A stretch of DNA of 64,000 nucleotides from Impatiens glandulifera (lineage: Eukaryota > Streptophyta > Magnoliopsida > Ericales > Balsaminaceae). The DNA is taken from NCBI RefSeq assembly GCF_907164915.1, contig NC_061870.1:23101348-23165347 (forward strand), in the 5' to 3' direction. The notes under the pieces were generated by a model. That model searched no databases. It was not told the DNA's origin and saw only the letters and a list, made by a program, of their open reading frames with translations. Position 1 is the first letter of the stretch; the number at the start of each line of letters is the position of its first letter. Below are positions 25,790-36,099 of this stretch, in pieces. The position numbers and the translations under genes were made by a program.

Positions 25790-26440
25790 AAGACCCCTAT
25801 GTCAATACTAGGGGCATTTAAAAAAAATTAAGTATAAGTAAATTTTCTTTGGACTACGTAACTTAAAAAAAAAAAAAGCAACAAGACCCCTACGTCAACA
25901 CTAAGGGCATTTTTCGAAAAAAAAAATAGAGTGATGAAAAACTTAAGTCATGGACTAAGGGCATTTTGTTGGGGAAATGTGTCGCTAAATAAAATGAGAT
26001 TCTTACGTCAATACTAAGGCTCTTTTCAGAAAAAAAAAATGAGGTATAAGTCAATTGTATTAAGACTACGCAACTTTTATGAAAATTAAACCGTTGAATT
26101 AAAGTACTTCGGTATTTTCATAAACCGTGAAAAAATAAGGATTGCTATGAATGATGCAATTCTAACACCTAAAGGTGATTCAGAATTGTGATCAATATTA
26201 GATATATGACAAGAAAAAAAAGTGTATATGAATGATATAATTCTAACATCAAAATGTGACGATGATTCTGAATTGTGATCAACAATGGATAAATGTCATA
26301 GAAATAAAAGATGTTTATGAATAACATAAATTTAACACCTAAAGGGGATAGTGTTTCTGAATTGTGATCAACATCAATATATGTCAAAGAAAAAAAAATG
26401 TCTTTGAACAATTCTAACACCTAAAGTGGATGGTGATTCA
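25790..26440. repeat. Two further sets of local imperfect repeats
   Basis: Between 25790 and 26035 the phrase ACAAGACCCCTAYGTCAA followed by CTARGGGCATTT recurs at least twice, with partial copies. From about 26160 to 26440 a second unit recurs about four times: TTCTAACACCTAAAG, then GATTCTGAATTGTGATCAA, then an ATATGTCA-A-run (period about 85-90 bp). Both are non-coding. Confidence 0.65.
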
Positions 26441-28430
26441 TAATTATTATAAAAAATTGGATAGAATAAATCCAAACGGACCCTTTTTAAAATATTTTAG
26501 TGTCGTTTTTTATTTTTTTTCGGATTTTTTAAAAATATTTTAGGACTTTAAATGTAAAAAAAAAAATCACACTAAATGCTAAAATCAAACAGGCTCTAGG
26601 CTGATTAGGCATGGGCACCAGGTGGACAGTTTGTTCAGGATGGCCGGCAGGTTCTGGGCCAGACTAGGCGTGAATTGGGCCGGGATCAACGCAGTTCAAC
26701 TGCTCGTCAAGGCTGTAGGTTTTAAGCCTTGGTCTAGAAGGCTCTAATCGTAATTCTAAATACATGTGGAGCTTTGTCTTCTTATGAGTTTACCAAAATC
26801 TTTATTATGTCCTTTAGAATTAAAATGAACCTTTAAATTAAGATTGGCAGTAAATTTTAACCATTTTAAAACTGAAATTCGAGGCTTCTTATTAGACAAA
26901 GACATTTTAATTTTCTGGGATTTGATTTTAAAATGTTTTTAACATCGTATGAATCATGTTAGGAAACTTTTAGAATCACTCTTCTTGAGCTAAAACTCAA
27001 GAACATTAAACATAATTTCAAAATTCTTAAATTCAAAAATGTGCTTTTTTGATTCAGTTTGATTTGGCTTATAGTTTGTAAATGATCTTAAAATCAATTC
27101 TAAATCAAGAAATCAAATGTTCACACAGTATTAAAACCACTTGTACTAAAATGTGAAAATTTCAAATTTTATTAATGACATGAATTAGAACGTGAATGGA
27201 AGCTTACAATGAGTTGGAGAACATTTCTAGACCCTTATGAAAGCTTTTGGTTGAACTAGAACCGAGTTTAAAGCTCTGTACAAGGTCTTAAAAAAACTTA
27301 AAAGCTTGAAAATTGTAATTGCGGATTTTCTAAATAGCTTGATTGATTGATGATGTGAGACTTGATCCTTGTTATTCGTCTTGGTCGGAGGAAACTATTT
27401 ATAGCCATTCAAGGTCGATTGATTGATCATGTGGATCAAATTTGAGACAAAAGTCATTAATCATGTCTTGCTCGACCGATTTCTATTCATTTAAGTTATC
27501 ATTCGAGTTAGGCTTATAAGAGAAATGAGCAACAGTTAGGGTGATCATATGCATTTTTAAATTTTTTTCATTTGGCCAAGCATTCGCGAAATTTGATTTT
27601 TGAAAAAATCAAACTTCAATTGTTCTTATCTAGACGACGCAAGGAAGAAGAAGAACTAGTCCGCGAACATGCGGTTTCTAGGTGATCTGTCCATGTCTGT
27701 TAGCAACTGTTGGCATTTGAGCGATTTGTTTGTCCAAACGTTAGCCTTTTTTCTATTAAACTATTGAGATGCGGAAGCGCTCTCCTTCCGTTGTACTGAG
27801 TGACGCAGTGGGCTGGCGTCGGTTGGATGATGGTCAGATGCTCATCTGATGGTCGTTTGGCTTTCTACAGCTTTATTGTGGTTGGTGTTGATTGCACTAT
27901 ATCACAATATATTTTATGCCTTAAAACTTGTTTGAAATTAATTATTCTTTCATCATTTTGACTTTATTTTAACATTTAAAATGCATAAAATTAATTAATA
28001 GACATAAATTTTATATTTTATTTAATTTATTTTTTTTTATGTATTTTAAGGTTTTATTTTTAATTATTTTGGGATTTAAATGGATAAAAAGTTTGTCCAA
28101 AATAATTTTTTAATTTAATTAAATCCTAAATTTAATTATTTTAGATTTAAATAAATAAAATTATGTACCTAAAATATGTATTTAATTTGTATTTAATTAT
28201 TTTGGATTTATGAAATATTCATTTATCTAAAATTATTATTTTTGTTAGAAAGTTTATTAAATAAAATATTATTTAAAAACTTAACATTTTATTAAAATTT
28301 GATGGTTTATTATTGTTCAAGTAGATCATTTGCATATTAGATTTTGTTGTTGTTGCAATTTTTATATTTAATTATGTATTGAAATAGAGAAAAAAAAAAC
28401 TTAACTAAAAAATAAGTCTCGTTCCTTTCT

Positions 28431-28815
28431 AGACTAGGATTGCAAATGAGTTAAGTCGAACTCAAGTTAGCTTGCTTGAACTCGAATTTGACTTGATTAA
28501 GTATTTATTAGTTCGGCTGGAACTTGAGTTCGAACGAGTTTATAAATTTGAACTCGAACTCGACTCGAATATTTACCTAAAAGTTCGGCTAGATTCGAAA
28601 AACTTGAATTAAATTAAATTTTCAAATATTTGTAAAGAAAAAAATATATATATTAGATTTTAATATTAATATACATAAATAAATATAATTTATTATTATG
28701 TTCGAAAAAGCTCGACAAGTTATCGAACAAATATTATATGAGTTCAACTCGAATATTAAACGAGTCGGTTCGAGCTCGACTCAAACTTAGTTAAATTCAA
28801 ACTCAAGTCAAGTTT
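28431..28815. mobile_element. Foldback-type dispersed repeat rich in GAACTCGA
   Basis: The two halves are rich in opposing GAACTCGAACTCGACTCGA and GTTCGAGCTCGACTC motifs around an AT-rich centre. This is the look of a widespread class of plant non-autonomous DNA elements. The ends (GATTGCAAATGAG on the left, TTTTGATCAAACTATTCG on the right) are not clearly inverted copies, so class and limits are tentative. Confidence 0.45.
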
Positions 28816-29047
28816 TGATCAAACTATTCGTGTGCCGTTCACGAGCAACACAATATTCATAACCTATTTTTTTATTTTTAATAATTTGCTTATTAAAAAT
28901 ATGGCAATTGTTTAATAAGAGACCCATATTTACTGAAGTTGTAATATTGGTAGAAAAGTAATTAAGCAAAAGAAGCCGGACAGGGGCAGCATGTCTAAGT
29001 AGAAGTAGTGCCAAGTGGCATGTGTCTACCCTTTGGAAGTCAATGGA

Positions 29048-29055
29048 CCACGTGG
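29048..29055. promoter_or_regulatory. Palindromic G-box (CCACGTGG)
   Basis: A perfect ACGT-core palindrome in a 110-bp patch of higher complexity (28975-29090) within the repeat desert. G-boxes bind bZIP and bHLH factors, but no gene start is visible nearby on either strand, so its function is doubtful. Confidence 0.35.
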
Positions 29056-29639
29056 ACATGCCGATGCTGAGCTGCTCCATGTCAGTCACACAAACTGTAA
29101 AGTCTAATCACCAAGAACCATTTATTTATTTACCTTTTTTCAAATAAAATTAGCATTTTTCATATATATTTATTTATTTTGACGCATTTTAAAATTTATG
29201 ATAATATAGTTATAGACAATTGATTTTGTTAGACGATTAAGGTTTTTTTAAAAATTTAGATATGGAGAAAAAAATAATGATATGTGATAATTTTGAGAAA
29301 ATAATGATTATTTTTGATAAAAATATTTAAAGGGTATTTATATATATGAATAAAATAAAAAATAATAATTTAAAATAAGGTATTTTAGTATTTTAGTTAA
29401 TGAAATGAGTGATATAATTGTTGAGAATTGATTGATTGAAAATTTGATTTTGGTTGGGTTTTTTTAAAAACCTAAAGAGAACAAGGTTTTAGATATAAAG
29501 ATTATTGAAAAAAAAAGTTAATCATAAATGTTTCTATCATTTAATATTATACTACTATATAAATAAATTGACGAAAAATTGACTGAAATAATTATAAATT
29601 GACTGAACCAAGTTCTAATAGATTCATAATTTCATATAT

Positions 29640-31100
29640 CGATCATGACCGCTTTGGTTGGTGATTAAATAATAAAAAAATCGACAATTTAACCGACCGA
29701 CAATATATATGTGTGTTTTGATATCTTTTAAATTATTATATTTTGGGGAAACAATTTAATGTCATTTCATTAAAAAAAACTCAAAAGAGAGAAATGAGTT
29801 TCAAGAAACAATGTTAGACAGACTTTAACTTTGTTGAAAATACCAACTGAGTTTCAAACAATTTAATTATAACAAACCATCAAATAAGAACTATTTTAAT
29901 ATTCATTTCCTTGTAATGATTTTATAATAGGGGATATTCCATCTTTGACTGAACTTTCAACTATCTTCATTAATCGGAATTCCACTCCATGTATGTATGA
30001 GAGCGTTGCCATTAGAAATAATATCATCCCAAACTTTTCCTTTTGTTCTCTTATTCATGCTATGCATTCTTGTATTTCTTTCTCTCCAGGTATTGTAGAC
30101 TAGGTTCCAAAGATGCATTTGAAAACATTCGCGTAGGAGTTATCGCCTTTAGCTTTTTTCTTTACAAGTTCTATGATTTCGTTCCATGTACCTGAAAGTT
30201 AGTGATATTAATGTTCTGAGCAAAATTGATCCACAGTTTAAATACAAACACGCACTCCCCAAACAGATGGTCTTCTTTTTTTACTACGCAGATTGGGCAA
30301 TTAACGTATGAAATATTCATATAATTCTTAATTTAATTTGTCTATTTTCACAAATCTTTTCCTAAATGTCAGTCAAAGGATGAATTGGTGTCGAGGTATA
30401 ACATTTGAAGGTCAAACTACTTTATGTCGATCGACCACCACCTCCTTTGTTCTAATGATCTCCCATGTTTTTTTTGTCACAAACTTTCCATTTATAATAG
30501 TATCACATTTTTGTATAGTGTTTCTATTGAATTGTATATTATTAATCAGATTCAGAATTCTAACTCTTTCTGAAATACTCCTCAGAATAGAGTTTTTTTC
30601 CTTCTTGAATATCTCCGACTAAGTACAAAAGACAAATTTTTTATTATGACTCTAATAGATTGAAATTCCTCAAAAAAAAGAATTATGAGATTGTTCTCTA
30701 TTTATGATCGTGTCAAAATAATCTTTTTAATTATTTGTCTTTATAGTATAGTAGTAAAAGTTGAATATATTTTTGGCACACATATTTATTATTTTATATA
30801 TTTAATAATTTTTTTCTTAAACTTATTTAATTTAATTAATATTTTAATATATTTTTTTAGGTTAAATAGTTGTTTTATTATAATTTTAAAAATATTTTAG
30901 AATTAGTTATTTTATTATATTATATATATATATTATTTTCTCAACGATTAAACTGATAAATCGACCGAACCGATCTTGTTGTAACCGAACAAACCGAACT
31001 GACATTTAATCGTCAATCTACGGATGAAAATTTTAAAAAACCGACATAAATGGTTGAGATAATTTTTTGCGGTGATAAAATGAAACCGAACTACACACTT
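29640..31100. repeat. Possible host element around the LINE relic (ACCGA-rich ends)
   Basis: Left of the LINE relic, 29640-29710 is rich in CGACCGACAATTTAACCGACC-type motifs. Right of it, 30940-31100 contains TAAATCGACCGAACCGATC and AACCGAACAAACCGAACTG. The symmetric distribution suggests the LINE inserted into an older foldback-type element. The limits are uncertain. Confidence 0.35.
29930..30480 (-). pseudogene. LINE-type reverse transcriptase 3' relic, minus strand
   Basis: On the minus strand one frame reads PRHQFIL*LTFRKRF. Another, a frame-shift away, reads VNCPICVVKKEDHLFGECVF followed by KLWINF, the zinc-binding RVT signature of plant LINEs (PRHSFILW...CPxC...ExxxHLFxxC). Further on HLWNLVYNTWRERNTRMH matches the usual C-terminal WRERN motif. 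At least two frameshifts and several stops (including Trp to TGA) show it is long dead. It is in the opposite orientation to the relic near 20 kb. Confidence 0.75.
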
Positions 31101-31752
31101 AATATATAAATATATATATTCTTTAAAAAAATAGAAAATTAATTATGTCGACAAATTTGAAAGGTGAGTTCCGACATGATATTTACATGTCAACAATTTT
31201 TAATTGATCCAAATATGTATTATTGGGGGACAAGACAGACATACAAACAAATGAACAAATTAGTCTAAAAATTGGATTTTCTTAATTTATTATTTATGAT
31301 AATGTTTATTATGTTCTCATGTTATAATCTTAGTAGTCTATAATTTTGTAAATTATTTTAGGGTGCGACTGTATATAGCCTCACCCAAGGCAGGTCGTGT
31401 ATATATATTGAAAAATCTTATTTAGTATAAAATATAAATAATTTAAATGAGAAACATTTTGTAAATTAATGAATCACATTCATTATAAGATATTATGGAA
31501 ATGAAAAGAGATGGATAAAACTAGGGTTAATTAATGGGATGGAGATGAGCTAATTAGCAGCTCTGGTCATTCAAACCCATGCCCCAGGCCCTGATCGAAT
31601 CGAATTGGCACATCACTTACAACTGTGGCCTTTATATATATGTAACATTTAATTATAATATATATATATATATATATAATTAATAATGATAGCTAGTTAG
31701 ATATTCAATCAAAACTCCACTACTTGCTACATACATGCATCATTTAATTTAA
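31101..31752. other. Intergenic stretch before the Helitron
   Basis: AT-rich with a (TA)n tract near 31655-31677. A 100-bp patch (31540-31640, containing CATGCCCCAGGCCCTGATCG) is more complex than its surroundings, but I recognise no gene or RNA in it. Confidence 0.4.
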
Positions 31753-32531
31753 CTAGTATTTATCTCGTGCATTTTCACGATTAATAATATAAAAAATCGT
31801 GAAAAAAAATTACGGATAACATTTTTAATTTTATTTTTAACCGTTTTAAATTTAAAGGCGGCTCAACCCACAATCCGACCCAAGTATCCAAATTAACTAC
31901 AGCTCTCGACCCGGCAATCCGGACACTTTAAAAATTAAGCATCATTATATATATATATAGATTAGTTAGTTAAAAAGTTGAACTTATATTAATATTAAAA
32001 CGTCCCGCGTTTATCAAATTTGGTGTTGAATTTGAAATAAAAAGTCTTTGTAGCCTAGTTGGTTAAAGAGTTGTACTTGTTTTGTTAGGTTGCAAGTTCG
32101 AAACATAACACTAACATTTTTAATTTTATTTTTAACCGTTTTAAATTTAAAGGCGGGTCAACCCACAATCCGACCCAAGTATCCAAATTAATCACAGCTC
32201 TCGACCCGGCAATCCGGACACTTTAAAAATTAAGTATCATTATATATATATAGATTAGTTAGTTAAAAAGTTGAACTTGTATTAATATTAAAACGTCCCG
32301 CGTTTATCAAATTTGGTGTTGAATTTAAAATATAAAGTCTTTGTAGCCTAGTTGGTTAAAGAGTTGTACTTGTTTTGTTAGGTTGCAAGTTTGAAACATA
32401 ACTCTAGCATTTTTAATTTTATTTTTAACCGTTTTAAATTTAAAGGTGGGTCAACCCACAATCCGACCCAAGTATCCAAATTAACCACAGCTCTCGACCT
32501 GGCAATCCGGACATTTTAAAAATTAAGCATC

Positions 32532-32591
<60 letters not shown>

Positions 32592-32868
32592 TTAGTTAGT
32601 TAAAAAGTTGAACTTATATTAATATTAAAACGTCCCGCGTTTATCAAATTTAGTGTTGAATTTAAAATATAAAGTCTTTGTAGCCTAGTTGGTTAAAGAG
32701 TTGTACTTGTTTTGTTAGGTTGCAAGTTCGAAACATACCTCTAGCATTTTTAATTATATTTTTAACCGTTTTAAATTTAAAAGCGGGTCAACCCACAATC
32801 CGACCCAAGTATCCAAATTAACCACAGCTCTCGACCTGGCAATCCGGACATTTTAAAAATTAAGCATC

Positions 32869-32964
<96 letters not shown>

Positions 32965-34421
32965 TTAGTTAAAAAGTTGAACTTATATTAATATTAAAAC
33001 GTCCCGCGTTTATCAAATTTGGTGTTGAATTTGAAATAAAAAGTCTTTGTAGCCTAGTTGGTTAAAGAGTTGTACTTGTTTTGTTAGGTTGCAAGTTCGA
33101 AACATAATTCTAACATTTTTTATTTTATTTTTAACCGTTTTAAATTTAAAGGCGGGTCAACCCACAATCCGACCCAAGTATCCAAATTAATCACAGCTCT
33201 CGATCGGGCAATCCGGACACTTTAAAAATTAAGTATCATTATATATATATAGATTAGTTAGTTAAAAAGTTGAACTTATATTAATATTAAAACGTCCCGC
33301 GTTTATCAAATTTGGTGTTGAATTTAAAATAAAAAGTCTTTGTAGCCTAGTTGGTTAAAGAGTTGTACTTGTTTTGTTAGATTGCAAGTTCGAAACATAA
33401 CTCTAACATTTTTAATTTTATTTTTAACCGTTTTAAATTTAAAGGCGGGTCAACTCACAATCCGACCCAAGTATCCAAATTAACTACAGCTCTCGACCCG
33501 GCAATCCGGACACTTTAAAAATTAAGCATCATTATATATATATATATATATATATAGATTAGTTAGTTAAAAAGTTGAACTTATATTAATATTAAAACGT
33601 CCCGCGTTTATCAAATTTAGTGTTGAATTTAAAATATAAAGTCTTTGTAGCCTAGTTGGTTAAAGAGTTGTACTTGTTTTGTTAGGTTGCAAGTTCGAAA
33701 CATACCTCTAGCATTTTTAATTATATTTTTAACCGTTTTAAATTTAAAAGCGGGTCAACCCACAATCCGACCCAAGTATCCAAATTAACCACAGCTCTCG
33801 ACCCGGCAATCCGAACACTTTAAAAATTAAGCATCATTATATGTATATAGATTAGTTAGTAAAAAAGTTGAACTTATATTAATATTAAAACGTCACGCGT
33901 TTATCAAATTTGGTGTTGAATTTAAAATAAAAAGTCTTTGTAGCCTAGTTCGTTAAAGAGTTGTACTTGTTTTGTTAGGTTGCAAGTTCGAAACATAACT
34001 CTAACATTTTTTATTTTATTTTTAACCGTTTTAAATTTAAAGGCGGGTCAACCCACAATCCGACCCAAGTATCCAAATTAATCACAGCTCTCGATCGGGC
34101 AATCCGGACACTTTAAAAATTAAGTATCATTATATATATATAGATTAGTTAGTTAAAAAGTTGAACTTATATTAATATTAAAACGTCCCGCGTTTATCAA
34201 ATTTGGTGTTGAATTTAAAATAAAAAGTCTTTGTAGCCTAGTTGGTTAAAGAGTTGTACTTGTTTTGTTAGATTGCAAGTTCGAAACATAACTCTAACAT
34301 TTTTAATTTTATTTTTAACTGTTTTAAATTTAAAGGCGGGTCAACTCACAATCCGACCCAAGTATCCAAATTAACTATAGCTCTCGACCCGGCAATCCGG
34401 ACACTTTAAAAATTAAGCATC

Positions 34422-34481
<60 letters not shown>

Positions 34482-34786
34482 TTAGTTAAAAAGTTGAACT
34501 TATATTAATATTAAAACGTCCCGCGTTTATCAAATTTGGTGTTGAATTTAAAATATAAAGTCTTTGTAGCTTAGTTGGTTAAAGAGTTGTACTTGATTTG
34601 TTAGGTTGAAAGTTCGAAACATAACTCTAACATTTTTAATTTTATTTTTAACCGTTTTAAATTTAAAGGCGGGTCAACCCACAATCCGACCCAAATATCC
34701 AAATTAACCACAGTTCTCGACCCGGCAATCTGAACACTTTAAAAATTAAGCATCATTATATATATATATATATATATATATATAGA
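31753..34786 (-). mobile_element. Non-autonomous Helitron with an internally tandem-amplified body
   Basis: On the minus strand the element begins TCTATATATA after an A (34787). It ends in CTAG followed by T (31753/31752), with a short hairpin CGTGAAAATGCACG about ten bases before the CTAG. These are Helitron hallmarks: 5' TC, 3' hairpin plus CTRR, insertion between A and T, no target duplication. No Rep/helicase coding is present, so it is non-autonomous. The interior is not unique sequence but about nine to ten copies of a unit of roughly 293 bp plus variable (TA)n. The end assignments are inferred by eye. Confidence 0.6.
31840..34780. repeat. Tandem array of about 293-bp units carrying tRNA-like boxes
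   Basis: The landmark AACGTCCCGCGTTTATCAAA occurs about nine times and GGCGGGTCAACCCACAATCC about ten times, usually 292-306 bp apart, with extra length only from (TA)n tracts (largest near 32535-32590, 32874-32960 and 34424-34478). Each unit contains TAGCCTAGTTGG (A-box-like) and, about 37 bp later, GCAAGTTCGAAAC (B-box-like), so a tRNA-derived SINE-like segment is embedded in the unit. Copies differ by only a few percent. A single diverged copy lies at about 60735-60975. Confidence 0.9.
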
Positions 34787-35630
34787 TTTCATTTTATCTA
34801 GGTGGGACATACATTAATTGAAGTCAATCAAACTATATGGGTTTTTGGGTTATTTTATTTTAGGTTAGAATGACTAAATAGAAGACATTGAAATATGATA
34901 AGTAATATATTAAATAAAAAAATATTTTAATGTTTTGGTAGATAAAAAAAGAGATGAGATAAATTAAATGAAATGATAGAAAATAATATGTTATTTAGAA
35001 ACATTTTTTTCTTTATTAAGAGTTTGTTCGGATATTTGTAAATAATTTTTTATAGTGATTTTCAGGAGTTGTGTTTTTTATAAAAAGAAAACTTAAAATA
35101 AATTAATATATAATGATAAAATATTTATAATTAATAAATTTAGTGAAATAATAAATAAAAAATGGTTTGTATAATTGGATTTTTTTTAAACATAACTAAT
35201 AGAAGGCCTCTATGTCGGTACTTAGGTACTCTCATTGTCTAGTACAAGGACTACATTAATTTGTCCCCTTCATACAAAAACTCAAATTAAATAAATCTCA
35301 ATAAAAACTAATTCAAGTCTCAATAAAAAATAAATTAATTGTGTTTCTCTTTTAAACTTAAATGTATCATATTTTGCATTATTTTTATCACCCTTCTCAT
35401 TAGATTTAACTATGAATATACTGTTATACATGGGTGGGCACATCTTAATTTTTTTCATTATAATTTACACTACTTTTTTTTTTTTGCTTTTTTAAGAGAT
35501 TAATGATGAATTGATGATGATATATATATTTATGAGCATATGCAGCTAGCTAGATCTACTTCTAGTATATATATATATATAGAGGTAGGAAATATAAGAT
35601 GAATATTAATCTAGCTTCTCTCTTGAAATT
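34787..35630. other. Intergenic stretch and promoter of the RGF-like gene
   Basis: AT-rich sequence. A patch at 35205-35260 (GGCCTCTATGTCGGTACTTAGG) is more complex but unrecognised. TATATATATATATATAGAGG at about 35567-35584 lies about 50-65 bp before the RGF-like start codon and could serve as its TATA region. Confidence 0.45.
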
Positions 35631-36099
35631 ATGAGGCCTTATAATTTCAAATTGCTCTCTCTTATTCTCATATGTCTTCTCATGAATATTTATGATCATG
35701 AATATCAGGTTCAAGGTATATATATAATCTTATTCATTCTCAATTACATGTTTGTAAATTTTGTAGGAAAATTGTATGGAGAATGATGTTTCATTTCATT
35801 AGTAGAAGAAATAATTTTTAAATTTCCGTTCCACTCATTGAATGACACATCGATCGCTACAAAATTTTCTTTATATATACACAACCTGATATATACTTGT
35901 TATATAATTATTATAAGCAGAGCAAAAACCATCAACCTCATATGTAGAGAAGATTAATATTATTGGAGCCAATTATAACAATAAAAAGTTGTCGGATTCC
36001 AAGGTCGTCGCAGGTGGATATCCGCCAAGCGTATTCGAAGAAATTGCTGGAATGGATTATTCTCCTGCAAGAAGGAAAACTCCAATACACAATCTTTGA
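35631..36099 (+). CDS. RGF/GOLVEN/CLEL-type secreted signalling peptide precursor
   Basis: Two exons (35631-35715 and 35921-36099) join through GT/AG sites to an 87-aa precursor. Residues 1 to about 25 are a hydrophobic secretion signal (NFKLLSLILICLLMNIY). The middle is variable and Lys/Ser-rich. The C-terminus is MDYSPARRKTPIHN followed by one Leu and the stop, which matches the RGF/GLV/CLEL consensus: Asp-Tyr start (Tyr is sulfated by TPST), a Pro near the end (often hydroxylated) and terminal His-Asn. Family peptides act outside the cell through RGFR/RGI receptor kinases to maintain root meristems and control gravitropism. Total length is at the short end for the family. Start choice rests on the signal peptide and in-frame splice; expression is unproven. 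Confidence 0.82.

Larger units (their letters stand above)
22948..28430. other. Repeat-rich gene-free stretch (upstream part)
   Basis: No gene is supported. The first about 150 bp is the methyltransferase promoter. Then come a 60-bp palindrome-containing tandem repeat (23254-23386), a 90-bp duplication (23854-24034), and three further sets of diverged local repeats between 25.1 and 26.45 kb. From about 26.6 to 27.9 kb the sequence is less AT-rich and contains CTATTTATAGCC near 27388, so it may be a retroelement LTR or relic. I found no protein homology or paired LTR to prove that. Confidence 0.45.

Noticed and set aside
26600..27900. Possible LTR retrotransposon (higher GC, TATA-like CTATTTATAGCC)
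   Set aside because: I could not find a paired LTR, primer-binding site, polypurine tract or any gag/pol similarity, so it stays as unexplained intergenic sequence.
28808..29089. A 93-aa minus-strand frame beginning MTDMEQLSIGMSTW
   Set aside because: No recognisable domain, AT-driven tail, no promoter or splice support. The G-box patch inside it looks regulatory rather than coding.
32060..32110. A functional tRNA gene in the Helitron units
   Set aside because: A and B boxes are present, but no acceptor stem or full cloverleaf can be formed. It is repeated identically in the array, so a tRNA-derived repeat is the better reading.
31840..34780. CRISPR-like array or centromere satellite
   Set aside because: Units are long, without unique spacers, and this is a plant nuclear genome. 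The terminal Helitron signatures and only about ten units argue against a centromere.
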